A stretch of 35,838 nt of DNA from an uncultured Lachnospiraceae bacterium (GCA_902792005.1 CADAXW010000026.1:1-35838), one strand, 5' to 3'. Counted from the first letter of the stretch, positions 26,071 through 34,900 are shown. Notes: generated from the sequence alone by a model not told the origin. Numbers and translations are program-made.

Positions 26071-27240
26071 CTATCTCGTAACGCCTGCTCTCTCTGCCTC
26101 GTCGGCAACGGCCTTGGCAACGACCTTCGCTACATTTTCGTTAAATGCATCCGGTACGATGTAGTCCGGACGGATCTCCTCATCCGGTATCACAGCTGCG
26201 ATGGCTCTTGCTGCTGCTTCCTTCATGGACTCGGTGATGGCCTTTGCGCGTGCATCCAGTGCGCCGCGGAAGATTCCCGGGAATACCAGAACGTTGTTGA
26301 TCTGGTTCGGGAAATCGGAACGTCCGGTTGCAATGATGGATGCGCCGCCCTTCTTTGCTTCGTCCGGCATGATCTCCGGTGTGGGGTTTGCCATGGCAAA
26401 TACCAGCGGGTTCTCGGCCATGGTGCTGATCATCTCAGCTGTTACGATATTCGGTGCGGATACGCCGATGAAGATGTCCTTACCCTTCATTACGTCAGCC
26501 AGGGATCCGCGCTCCTTGTTCTTATTTGTTACCTCTGCCATCTTGGCCTGTGCAGGGTTCATGAAGGTTTCGCCCGGGCAGAGCGCACCCTTGGAGGACA
26601 CCAGAACTACATTTCCGATGCCGAAACGCTGCATCAGCTTGCAGATGGAGATTCCTGCTGCACCTGCTCCGCTGATGACTGCACTGCAGTCCTCCCATTT
26701 CCGGCCGGTGAGCTTGAATGCATTGATCAGACCTGCGCATACAACAACTGCGGTTCCGTGCTGATCATCATGGAATACAGGGATATCCAGCTCTTCCTTC
26801 AGACGCTGCTCGATCTCGAAGCATCTGGGTGCTGCGATATCCTCCAGGTTGATTCCGCCGAAGGAGGGCGCGATCCGCTTTACGGTCTCGATGATCTCCT
26901 CGGTGTCCTTGGTATCCAGGCAGATCGGAAATGCGTCCACATTTGCAAAACGCTTGAACAGTACGGACTTTCCTTCCATAACCGGGATTGCAGCCAGGGG
27001 GCCGATATCTCCCAGGCCGAGAACTGCGGTTCCGTCGGAAACCACTGCAACGGTGTTGGCCTTGCAGGTATAGGTGTAAGCAGCCTCGGGGTTCTTATTG
27101 ATCACCCGGCAGGGCTCTGCAACACCGGGGGTGTAAGCGGTGGACAGATCGTCCTTGGTCTCGATGGCCACCTTCGGTGTTACCTCCAGCTTGCCCTTGT
27201 TCTTCTCATGCATCTCCAAACTTAACTTGTTGTAATCCAT
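26071..27240 (-). CDS. NAD(P)-dependent malic enzyme
   Basis: The 389-residue enzyme decarboxylates malate oxidatively to pyruvate. It is the short bacterial form without a phosphotransacetylase domain. Y36 (STAYTPGVAEP), K91 (EGKSVLFKRF), E133-D134 (INLEDI) and D158-D159 (VFHDDQHGTA) correspond to catalytic and metal-binding positions. The nucleotide fold has ISGAGAAGISIC. The chosen ATG at 27240 (MDYNKLSLEMHEK) has AAAGGA nine nt upstream; the frame extends six codons further. It lies 47 nt after the radical-SAM-like gene with no clear terminator between them. Confidence 0.94.
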   Translation of the reverse strand: MDYNKLSLEMHEKNKGKLEVTPKVAIETKDDLSTAYTPGVAEPCRVINKNPEAAYTYTCKANTVAVVSDGTAVLGLGDIGPLAAIPVMEGKSVLFKRFANVDAFPICLDTKDTEEIIETVKRIAPSFGGINLEDIAAPRCFEIEQRLKEELDIPVFHDDQHGTAVVVCAGLINAFKLTGRKWEDCSAVISGAGAAGISICKLMQRFGIGNVVLVSSKGALCPGETFMNPAQAKMAEVTNKNKERGSLADVMKGKDIFIGVSAPNIVTAEMISTMAENPLVFAMANPTPEIMPDEAKKGGASIIATGRSDFPNQINNVLVFPGIFRGALDARAKAITESMKEAAARAIAAVIPDEEIRPDYIVPDAFNENVAKVVAKAVADEAERAGVTR

Positions 27241-27287
27241 AATGATATATCCTTTCATATAATATTATTTTTCTGAATCCGAAAATG

Positions 27288-28160
27288 TTACAGCAGCTCC
27301 TCAAAGGACAGCTGCGTTCCCTCCGTACGGTTGAAGTACTGTCTCCGATAGGAGAGAATCTCTTTTTTGTCGCATATTATATCATACGCCTTGCATCTGT
27401 CAATCAGATGCCGCAGGAGTTCCTTCTGATTATCCGGAACCAGATCCATCCCTTCCCCGTACTTCTCCAGCAGCTGCTCTGCCAGATCAGGGGCGCGTTT
27501 TGTCAGTTCCTGATAGAAGTACTCCCGGCTGCCGTTCTGCAGCTGGCACTTCATATCCCTGTGATCCACCATGCGGATGCCGTGTTCCTTGGCCAGCTGG
27601 AGCAGCATGCCAAGGGAGGTAATGGAATCGTTGATCCCCGGGATCACCGGATCCAGGAACAGGACGGTTTCGATTCCCGCCTCCGTAAGTCCGTCCAGCA
27701 GCCGGATGCGGTCCGTCATTCCCAGTTCTCCCTCGATGAGACGGAACTGCTCCGTCTGCAGCGCAGGAAAAGGAACGGTCACCACAACCTTCGTCTTATG
27801 CGCCAGCTCCGACAGGATGTCCAGATCCCGAAGGAGCAGGGAGTACCGCGTGGTGATGGTCACTCCAAAATCATACCGGTCCAGTACCCGGAGACATTCC
27901 CGCATCAGCCGGTACTTCTCCTCCAGAGGATTGTAAGGATCCGACAGACCTCCCACGGAGATCATGCCTCTGGACCGTTTCCGTTTCAGCGAATATGCCA
28001 GCAGCTGCGGCGCATTTGTCTTTACCTCCACATCCTCCGGATCCTTCACCCGGGCCGTTCTTGCCCGGACCGGAGATACCAGACAGTGGTCGGTTGCTCC
28101 GCGGTAGACATTCATCCCGTTCTGCGGAGTCAGTATCGTTTTTACTTCGACTTCATGCAT
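27288..28160 (-). CDS. Degenerate radical SAM protein, SplB/photolyase-like family
   Basis: The 290-residue protein matches the COG1533-type clostridial radical SAM family along its whole length: KTILTPQNGMNVYRG, SVGGLSDPYNPLE, TITTRYSLLLRDLDIL, FLDPVIPGINDS, REYFYQEL. The Cx3Cx2C cluster motif, expected as YRGCTxxCIYC, reads YRGATDHCLVS: position 22 is Ala, C26 is kept and 29 is Ser. It therefore probably cannot bind a normal [4Fe-4S] cluster. The ATG at 28160 has AGGAAGGG six nt upstream; an alternative TTG at 28181 overlaps the JetC-like stop. The frame is otherwise intact, which suggests a retained non-canonical function linked to the condensin genes upstream. Confidence 0.88.
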   Translation of the reverse strand: MHEVEVKTILTPQNGMNVYRGATDHCLVSPVRARTARVKDPEDVEVKTNAPQLLAYSLKRKRSRGMISVGGLSDPYNPLEEKYRLMRECLRVLDRYDFGVTITTRYSLLLRDLDILSELAHKTKVVVTVPFPALQTEQFRLIEGELGMTDRIRLLDGLTEAGIETVLFLDPVIPGINDSITSLGMLLQLAKEHGIRMVDHRDMKCQLQNGSREYFYQELTKRAPDLAEQLLEKYGEGMDLVPDNQKELLRHLIDRCKAYDIICDKKEILSYRRQYFNRTEGTQLSFEELL

Positions 28161-28177
28161 ACTATGCCCTTCCTCGA

Positions 28178-31100
28178 TCAAACGAAATCAAAGGTCTCCT
28201 GTTCATACTCCAGTTCCTTATACTCGATGGCCTCCTCCGAGGTGCGGCTGTTATACCGTGTCACCACGGTCAGCGCCTTGCCTCCGGCCATCTGCTGTCC
28301 AAGTACATAGTTCACGTCAAACCGGCCCGTGATCTCCGGCGTTGCCCCGCGGGAGGGCACGATCAGCTGTACCCGGTTGGTCCGGAGCAGCTCGAAGATC
28401 GGTTCCCAGATATAGATATCCTTTGCAGCACCAAAGGGGTTATCGATGAAAATGGTCTTCGACCGATCCTCTCCGTCCTGAAGTGCATACATTCCGGAAA
28501 TGTAATTGATCACCGAAACCAGGAACTGTATATAGATACCCTGGGACTGACCTGTACTTCCAACCGCTTCCTCATACTTCAGGTAACGGCTCTGTTCCCG
28601 GATCCGCTCCCGCTTATAAAGCTGCAGGCGGATCTTGTTCATATCCGTTACGATGACACCGAACAGCCGCTTCAAAGCCAGCTCGGACTGGAGATACCGA
28701 TGCTGCTCTGCCTCCGTCTTTCTTATGTCCGCCTCAGCCACGATTTTATCGATATACTCCGACATCCTCTGACGGATATAATCATCCTTTACATAGGGGA
28801 TGGAAAGCTTGATCATCTGGATCTGCTCCTCTCCCATCTTGATCATGGACAGCCTGGGCAGCTTCTCCAGCTCGGTACGAACATCCAGACAGCGCTCCAC
28901 GCACTGCTCCACGAAGTTCTCCTTCAGCCGTTCCATATCCGACAGTCCCTGCTCCACTCTGGACCGTTCCAGACGGATCAGCTCCTCCATATCGGTCAGC
29001 CGCTTTGCCAGTGCATCCGCCGACTCCCGGGATCCCGGAATATCCGCATCATCCCGAACAGAAACCGACAGGGTTGCCGCTCCCAGATCCATCAGCGTCT
29101 GGGTTACCTGACCCTTGGTACGGAGCATTTGATTTCTTGCCCGCTCCAGACCCTTTTCATTCCGATCCAGCCGGATCAGAAGATCCTCAAAGATCCTTTG
29201 CAGCTCCTGCTCCGATTCCTTCCGAAGCTCAGCTCCGGACAGGTTGATCTGATGACGCTCCACCAGTCGTCCCGCTTCACGGAACAAGCCTTCGCTTTCC
29301 TGGCTCTGCTTTGTATAGGTCTTTAATTCTTCTCTGCAGCCGGCAAGCCGGTTCTTTGCTTCCTCCCGCTCCCTTTCCGCTGCAGGGATCTCGCTTTCCA
29401 GCTGTTCCAGAGATGCCTCCACTCTTTCATAGGCACCGTAGGCTGCCCGGATATTCTCGATGGCATACTCAACACTTCCCGACAGATGCTGTACTGCAGC
29501 CGTAACCTCTGTAAGCTCCTTCTTCCTCTGCTCCAGCTCTCCGCGTTCCTTCCGGAGATCATCCTCTTCGAATGCAAGCTTTGCCCGGTCGCCCGGCAGG
29601 ATCTCACTGCCCTCCAGTTCTTTAAGGGACACTCTCCGGTCCTCAATACTGCGCAGCAGTCGATTCACGCTGTCTTCCACAGTCTTTCTGAGCAGCTGTC
29701 TCTGTGCCGCCAGCTCCTCCTGTCCTGCCTGCTCCTGCTTCCACCGGCGGAACTGACCCTCCAGCTCCTCCAGACTTCCCCTGGCAGGTGCCGCACCCAG
29801 AACAAAGTAGGCTTCATACTGCTCTTCCCAGAGCATTTCCGTCTTTGTCTCTTTTGCCTTTAACTGCTGCAGGGCTTCATGCAGCTCCTCCAGCCGCTTC
29901 TCTCCGGCAACCTCCTGCTGCTCCAGCCCGGAAATGGACCGGCACAGCTGATCCTCTCTTGCGGAAAGCTCCGCTGCCGCCCGCGTTGCCTTCATCAGGC
30001 TCTGCTGCAGCTCCAGCAAATGTTCCAGCAGCCCGAGACGGTTTTCCATCTCCGCCGCTTCCTGCTCAGCCTCCTGCTTCCTTGCCGCCCGTTCCTTTCC
30101 GTTCTCCTCTTCCCGAAGAAGGGTCTCCTGCAGGTCATCCAGTATCCCGCATGCCTTCTGCCACTCAGCCTCCGGGCTGCCTGTTTCAGCCCACTCTCCC
30201 TCCGTGAGGAGGAATTCCAGATCCGCACGTTCCGTACGAATGGCATCCTTCAGATAATTCCGCTCCGTGCGCACATTTTCGGTGAGATCGGAAATGCTCC
30301 GAAGCAGCTTCTCCGGCGTATCCTCTGCCAGGAAAAAGCTTCCCGGGTGGCGCACGGTAAACATATGCTCCGACAGCTCCGTCCCGGACTCCGGTTCTTC
30401 GATATCATAGATCCGTACCACGGAGGTGCCCACCTCCATGGATGTGAGATTCCGGTCTCCTGCAAGCGCCGCATAATCTCGGGTCACGATCCCGTAGGGC
30501 AGCTCCGGATTTACCTGCAGCAGCTTCTCCCTTTTTTCCGGATCCAGTCCGGAGAGGTAGTCCGCTCCAAACATGGCAGTGATCCCGTGACGGGATGCGA
30601 TGTAGGAAAGAACCTTCTCCACATCCGGTGCCATTTCCAGCAGTCTGCCGTTCTTTATCTCCTGTGCCCGTTTCTCCAGGCGAAGCTTCTCTCGCTCCAG
30701 CTCAGCGAAACGTACCTCATCTCTTCCGATCTTCCGGAAGACCTCTTCCTTGATATCCTTATCCTCCGCATGATAGATCCTGCGGATCTCTTCCTTTCTT
30801 TTCCGGGCCTCTTCTCTGCGATCCGCTTCCTTCTCCCAGGCGCGGAACTCCTTTTCCAGACGGGCAGTTTCCATCTGCTGCTCCCGGATGGCGTCCTTCC
30901 GCTTCTGAGTCTCCCGCTCTGCCTCAGCTTCCTCCAAAGTCAGGCCCCGGATCTCCTTTTGCCTTGCCTCCAGGATCTCCTCTGCCTTCTTTTTCTGAAG
31001 CTCCAGCGGGATCAGGCTCGGAGAATCCAGCTCCCGGTTCAGCTCTGCCACCTGCCCGCGGCCTTCTTCCTCGGCCGCCTTCTGCTCTGCAAGCTCCCGC

Positions 31101-32515
31101 CGTACCACTGCCAGCTCGATCCTTGCATCCGTAAGAAGCTTTCGACCTTCCTCCTGTTTTTTGTCCAGCCCGGCCTTTTCCGCCTCTGCCCGTTCCAGCT
31201 GGTTCCTTACCAGCTCCGCTTCCCGGAGCAGCAGGGCACGGATCCCGGCGATCACCGGTGCGATATCCTTCGGTGCTTCCTGCTCCGCCTCCGCGATGAG
31301 GCTCTGCAGCTTCCTGTTCTCTTCCAGATAATCCAGATAGTCCAGCTCTGCTCTTCTATGATTGAGGCGCTCCTCTCTTCCGGTCAGCTCAGTTTCTTTT
31401 TTCTCTGCCTCCTCAGTAAGGAGATGCTCCTTCTCCCGAAGCGCTTCCAGCTCCGTTTCCTTCTTCGAGGTTTTCAGCACCTCCACCCTTGCACGGCTGG
31501 CTGTGGTAAGTTCCTCCGCCTGATCCACCGCATCCTGAAGTCTCTGCAGGGTTTCCTCCTTCTTTGCCCTTGCCGCATCCAGCGTAAGATAGATCTCGCC
31601 GATACCCCGGAACAGTTCATCCCGTTCCTGATACAGGCCGCTGAAGGAACAGATCCGATCCCGAAGAAGTGCGATGAGCTCCGCCTCATGATCGAAGTTT
31701 GCGATATCCTTTTTCTTTTCCGCAAGGACCCGCAGCTGCTCGCGGATACTCATAAGGAGTGCGGCCGCCGAGCGTTCCTGACTTTCCTCCTGCTCGGTCT
31801 TTACCAGATATGCCTTCTCGATGATCTCCTCGATGAGCAGATCCTCCACCACCTTTCGGGTGGTCCTGTAATTGGTCTCGAAGTACGTCCTTACATGTCC
31901 CTCTGTCTTGTTGATACCCCGGACGATCTCCCACTGACTCTCAATGATCCCGTAACGGCTGATGAATCTCTGATATTCACCCTTCCGGTCGAAGATACGC
32001 ACCTCCACCCGGTTTTCCCGCCGGGCCAGATCATGCAGATAATTCTTCAGTGCCTGATAGGTCATCCGTTCCGAACCCTGAGACAGGGGCAGGTTGATGA
32101 TATCGTACTTGTTATACTCCTGATAAAAGATACAGTAATTAAAATATTCTACGGACGCAACTTCCTTATTCTCATCCTCGCTGTGGTCTCTGGCCTTTCT
32201 TGCGCAGAAGCCGGTGGCCATATAACGCATCCCATCCTTCACATCCGCCGGATCCAGCTTCCACTCGATCAGGGAATGGATGGTGGTATTTCCGCAGTTC
32301 TCCCGGAACAGCTTTTCCAGAGGCTGCTTATCATCCAGCGTACAGTTGGGGATCATGCACTGCATAAGGAGCAGCATAAGAACACTCTTACCACCTCCGT
32401 TTGCCAGGTCGTAGAGTGTATTCTGCCCGTAAAGACGCATGGAAAAATCATCATACATCTGGGTGCCGAAATTATATTTTACATTGTTCACCCGAATCCG
32501 GTTAATACTAGGCAT
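28178..32515 (-). CDS. JetC/MukB-like SMC-family ATPase
   Basis: The 1445-residue protein has the SMC/MukB plan: an amino-terminal ATPase half (Walker A LANGGGKS, 37-44), a first coiled-coil arm (about 290-630), a globular hinge-like centre (about 640-745, with GITAMFGADYLSGLDPEK), a return coiled coil (about 760-1200), and a C-terminal ATPase half with signature STGQSQG (1320-1326) and Walker B TIFIDNPFGAAKD. Two deviations are seen: Leu where the first P-loop Gly is usual, and Asp1358-Asn1359 where Asp-Glu is expected. The start MPSINRIRVNNVKYNFG overlaps the JetB-like gene by eight nt. It probably loads on DNA with the two following-named partners. Catalytic competence is uncertain. Confidence 0.9.
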   Translation of the reverse strand: MPSINRIRVNNVKYNFGTQMYDDFSMRLYGQNTLYDLANGGGKSVLMLLLMQCMIPNCTLDDKQPLEKLFRENCGNTTIHSLIEWKLDPADVKDGMRYMATGFCARKARDHSEDENKEVASVEYFNYCIFYQEYNKYDIINLPLSQGSERMTYQALKNYLHDLARRENRVEVRIFDRKGEYQRFISRYGIIESQWEIVRGINKTEGHVRTYFETNYRTTRKVVEDLLIEEIIEKAYLVKTEQEESQERSAAALLMSIREQLRVLAEKKKDIANFDHEAELIALLRDRICSFSGLYQERDELFRGIGEIYLTLDAARAKKEETLQRLQDAVDQAEELTTASRARVEVLKTSKKETELEALREKEHLLTEEAEKKETELTGREERLNHRRAELDYLDYLEENRKLQSLIAEAEQEAPKDIAPVIAGIRALLLREAELVRNQLERAEAEKAGLDKKQEEGRKLLTDARIELAVVRRELAEQKAAEEEGRGQVAELNRELDSPSLIPLELQKKKAEEILEARQKEIRGLTLEEAEAERETQKRKDAIREQQMETARLEKEFRAWEKEADRREEARKRKEEIRRIYHAEDKDIKEEVFRKIGRDEVRFAELEREKLRLEKRAQEIKNGRLLEMAPDVEKVLSYIASRHGITAMFGADYLSGLDPEKREKLLQVNPELPYGIVTRDYAALAGDRNLTSMEVGTSVVRIYDIEEPESGTELSEHMFTVRHPGSFFLAEDTPEKLLRSISDLTENVRTERNYLKDAIRTERADLEFLLTEGEWAETGSPEAEWQKACGILDDLQETLLREEENGKERAARKQEAEQEAAEMENRLGLLEHLLELQQSLMKATRAAAELSAREDQLCRSISGLEQQEVAGEKRLEELHEALQQLKAKETKTEMLWEEQYEAYFVLGAAPARGSLEELEGQFRRWKQEQAGQEELAAQRQLLRKTVEDSVNRLLRSIEDRRVSLKELEGSEILPGDRAKLAFEEDDLRKERGELEQRKKELTEVTAAVQHLSGSVEYAIENIRAAYGAYERVEASLEQLESEIPAAEREREEAKNRLAGCREELKTYTKQSQESEGLFREAGRLVERHQINLSGAELRKESEQELQRIFEDLLIRLDRNEKGLERARNQMLRTKGQVTQTLMDLGAATLSVSVRDDADIPGSRESADALAKRLTDMEELIRLERSRVEQGLSDMERLKENFVEQCVERCLDVRTELEKLPRLSMIKMGEEQIQMIKLSIPYVKDDYIRQRMSEYIDKIVAEADIRKTEAEQHRYLQSELALKRLFGVIVTDMNKIRLQLYKRERIREQSRYLKYEEAVGSTGQSQGIYIQFLVSVINYISGMYALQDGEDRSKTIFIDNPFGAAKDIYIWEPIFELLRTNRVQLIVPSRGATPEITGRFDVNYVLGQQMAGGKALTVVTRYNSRTSEEAIEYKELEYEQETFDFV

Positions 32516-33236
32516 TGTCTCCGGTCCTCTTTTCCGCTGCCTGAAGCAGCTGGTAGATACGTCCCTTATCATCCTCGAAGTAGCCCTCCGCCAAAGCGCG
32601 GAAGCGGTCTGTCGGATAATATCTGTCCTCCGTTGCAAGGAACAGCTTTTCTCCCTGCAGGAAGTTCATGGTCAGCTTCACATAGCCCATACGGGAGCCG
32701 CGGCTGGCCTTGTTCCGATCCCTGTCCTCATTCACCATAAGAGGCAGCTCATGCCAGAGCAGCGCTACAGAGCGGAAGCCCTCCATCTCCTTTGTCGTCT
32801 GGTTAAAGACTTCATTTTCCCGAACGATGGCGTCCGCCGCCTGGCTCACCAGCTGCAGCAGCTCCTCCTGCCGGAGATACTCCTTCACCTGGTAGGTGGC
32901 CGAGTCCGTATAGAAGAACAGCAGCGCCTGGTACATGATAAAGTAGACCAGATACAGCTCCCGGTTCTTCCGGAGTCCCAGCTGCCGCTTCAGATCGTCA
33001 TTGGTATAGCCGAAGACCTTGTTGCCTTCTCCTGCAGTAACAAACAGCGTTTCATTGTATTCGTAAACGGACATATTCAGCCGGGCCAACATTTTCGTGA
33101 CCAGCTCATAGACCTCAGCATTTGCGTAGTAGGTCTGGTACAGCTCCGAGGTCCCCGGGCGGTTCTTCTGGATCTCCTCCCCGGACATCAGGATACTGAA
33201 TATCTCCATGGCTGTTGAAAGTGATTTATCTTCCAT
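32508..33236 (-). CDS. JetB/MukE-like condensin subunit
   Basis: This 242-residue, mostly helical protein starts MEDKSLSTAMEIFSILMSGE and fits the size and position of the MukE/JetB subunit, a paired winged-helix protein that binds the kleisin. A tyrosine-rich segment (YQTYYANAEVYELV) and a C-terminal region KLTMNFLQGEKLFLATEDRY are visible. I believe it belongs to the DUF6063-type family, but this is from memory and only moderately sure. It starts three nt after the JetA-like stop and overlaps the JetC-like gene, so expression is coupled. Confidence 0.8.
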   Translation of the reverse strand: MEDKSLSTAMEIFSILMSGEEIQKNRPGTSELYQTYYANAEVYELVTKMLARLNMSVYEYNETLFVTAGEGNKVFGYTNDDLKRQLGLRKNRELYLVYFIMYQALLFFYTDSATYQVKEYLRQEELLQLVSQAADAIVRENEVFNQTTKEMEGFRSVALLWHELPLMVNEDRDRNKASRGSRMGYVKLTMNFLQGEKLFLATEDRYYPTDRFRALAEGYFEDDKGRIYQLLQAAEKRTGDNA

Positions 33237-33239
33237 CTT

Positions 33240-34667
33240 TTACTCCTGCGTAAATGTCATCATCCGAACGGTTCCCGGCGACACCTCCGAACCATCCGTC
33301 AGCTCGATCTCCTCATCCCCGTAGGTGATGTTGATCGTCATATCCCGGAACCTCTGCTTCTCCTCCGCCGTGAATTCCCGGCTGACATACAGCTCCAGGA
33401 AGGTCTCCGGCTCCTCGAAGCTTTCCTTCAGCCGGTAGCTGTCCTTCTTTGTCAAATGTACCAGAAAGGCGTAATAATCCCGATTCCTGTAGATCTCTTT
33501 TCCGAACTTGATCTCCAGGATCGCGTTGAACTCAGGCAGCGTCACCGTGCCCCAGCGTTCCATCCGTTCCAGAAGCTCACGGAACAGCAACGCGAAGTTT
33601 GCGCCGATCATACGACTCAGGATCTCATCCTCATATTCGAAGGCAAGGTCCGGAGCCTGCTGCTCCCGCTTCTCCATCAGCTCTTCTTCTCCGGTTTCAT
33701 TCACCAGCTTATCAATGCTGAATACCGACAGACTCTTTCTCCGTCTGGGAAGCAGGAAGGGCGAAAGCACCAGTGCCATCTGTTCCGGCCGATCAGTCTC
33801 CTGCATCATCTTCATCGCCTGAAGGAAATCAAAGGCCGGCCGGAGCTGTCTTGCCTTGGAGCGCTCCACCATTTCATCCGCCATGCGGGACAGCCCCGCT
33901 GCCTCCTCCATTAAAAGCCGGTGGCTTTCAATCGTCTTCTTCAGCTCCGTCTCCAGTGTTGTGATATCCCGGTAACCGCTGCGGCTCTTAGCTGAACTCT
34001 CAGGTGTATCCTCCCGCTTCTTCTCGTCCGGATCCCCTCCGAATGTCATCCGTGCCACAGCCTTATCCACCAGCACCTTGTTTTTCCGGAAGGACTCCCG
34101 CTCCTGATCAAACCACCGGGAGATCTCTGCCATATAGGCCTCGCAGGCCCGGACACCGGCATGGATATCCGTCTGCAGCAGCCGTACCGTCGCCTCCCGT
34201 TCCTTTCGAAGCCGGGTCACCTCCAGGTTGATACGACGCACCACATCAATACCGCCCCGGAAATCCTCGGTGCGGATCATTTTCTCCAGAAGCAGCTGCT
34301 CCGTGGTGATCTTGCTCTCATCCCTCTCCTCCTTAGTGGAAAGATAGAACTCGATGCCGTCCACGGTGATGCTGTAGACCACCTCTCCCTCCATCACGGT
34401 ACTGTCCACAAACCGCACATAGCCCTGCCGTCTGGTGTGCGTCTCCGGATCATAAAAGGGGAAGGTGAATGGTCGTCCGTCATTCCGGATCTTATCAAAC
34501 AAAAAACGGATCAGCTCTGTTTCCTCCTCCGCGGAAATGGTCAGATCAAAGTCGCGCCGGATCACCGTGCGAAGAAACTTCTCCACCTCCGGATAGGTAA
34601 CATTCCGTCCGTTAAAATGATTTTCCTGTATGAGAAACCGAAGCAGGGCCATGGTGATATATCCCAT
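33240..34667 (-). CDS. JetA/MukF-like kleisin subunit
   Basis: The 475-residue protein begins MGYITMALLRFLIQENHFNG, a winged-helix-like amino terminus, followed by a long helical region (about 135-290, many charged heptads) and a C-terminal domain ending KQRFRDMTINITYGDEEIEL. Size and gene order agree with JetA/MukF. An AGGAG site lies six nt before this ATG. However, a second ATG at 34764, closer to the promoter, opens a plausible family-like beginning (MAEEHILIDDILKNQAERML, then YLKKYYPF) in another frame. A one-base change in a T4 run would join the two. The annotated start may therefore be truncated or the gene may be frameshifted. Confidence 0.82.
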   Translation of the reverse strand: MGYITMALLRFLIQENHFNGRNVTYPEVEKFLRTVIRRDFDLTISAEEETELIRFLFDKIRNDGRPFTFPFYDPETHTRRQGYVRFVDSTVMEGEVVYSITVDGIEFYLSTKEERDESKITTEQLLLEKMIRTEDFRGGIDVVRRINLEVTRLRKEREATVRLLQTDIHAGVRACEAYMAEISRWFDQERESFRKNKVLVDKAVARMTFGGDPDEKKREDTPESSAKSRSGYRDITTLETELKKTIESHRLLMEEAAGLSRMADEMVERSKARQLRPAFDFLQAMKMMQETDRPEQMALVLSPFLLPRRRKSLSVFSIDKLVNETGEEELMEKREQQAPDLAFEYEDEILSRMIGANFALLFRELLERMERWGTVTLPEFNAILEIKFGKEIYRNRDYYAFLVHLTKKDSYRLKESFEEPETFLELYVSREFTAEEKQRFRDMTINITYGDEEIELTDGSEVSPGTVRMMTFTQE

Positions 34668-34764
34668 GTCCAGCTCCTGAAAACGGATAGTACTTCTTAA
34701 GGTACAGCATCCGCTCCGCCTGATTCTTCAGGATATCGTCTATCAGGATATGCTCTTCTGCCAT
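34612..34764 (-). other. Out-of-frame 5' coding segment upstream of and overlapping the JetA-like gene
   Basis: An ATG at 34764 with GGGAG about 10 nt upstream opens a 50-codon frame that runs past the JetA-like start. Its first 28 residues, MAEEHILIDDILKNQAERML and YLKKYYPF, look like real coding sequence. The residues after the TTTT run (plus strand AAAA, 34680-34683) do not. Deleting one T would give YYPFQELDMGYITMALL in frame with the main gene. It could be a decayed start, a sequencing error, a recoding site or a short leader peptide. Confidence 0.55.
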
Positions 34765-34806
34765 GGTTTTCTTTTCTCCCATCCAGCCCATAAAAGTCCA
34801 CGATAT

Positions 34807-34835
34807 ATTGTACCATTTTTGCCCGCATATCACAA
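34807..34835 (-). promoter_or_regulatory. Sigma-A promoter of the condensin-like operon
   Basis: On the minus strand TTGTGA (34830-34835) and TACAAT (34807-34812) are separated by 17 nt. The start would be near 34800, 36 nt before the ATG at 34764 and 133 nt before the one at 34667. It drives jetA-, jetB-, jetC-like and the radical-SAM-like genes. Confidence 0.75.
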
Positions 34836-34900
34836 GGATTTGCGGAGGAGTTTTTACCTATGATTATGTCTTTGTTTATGCCTTTCCCGTTTTTTCCCGG

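Noticed and set aside
32515..32638. A 41-residue amino-terminal extension of the JetC-like protein
   Set aside because: It lies entirely within the JetB-like gene in another frame and is not SMC-like; the ATG at 32515 gives a start typical of the family.
29879..32740. A 953-codon plus-strand open frame opposite the JetC-like gene
   Set aside because: It is exactly antisense to the coiled-coil gene; Leu/Gln-rich composition is the mirror of Glu/Lys/Gln-rich codons and no domain is present.
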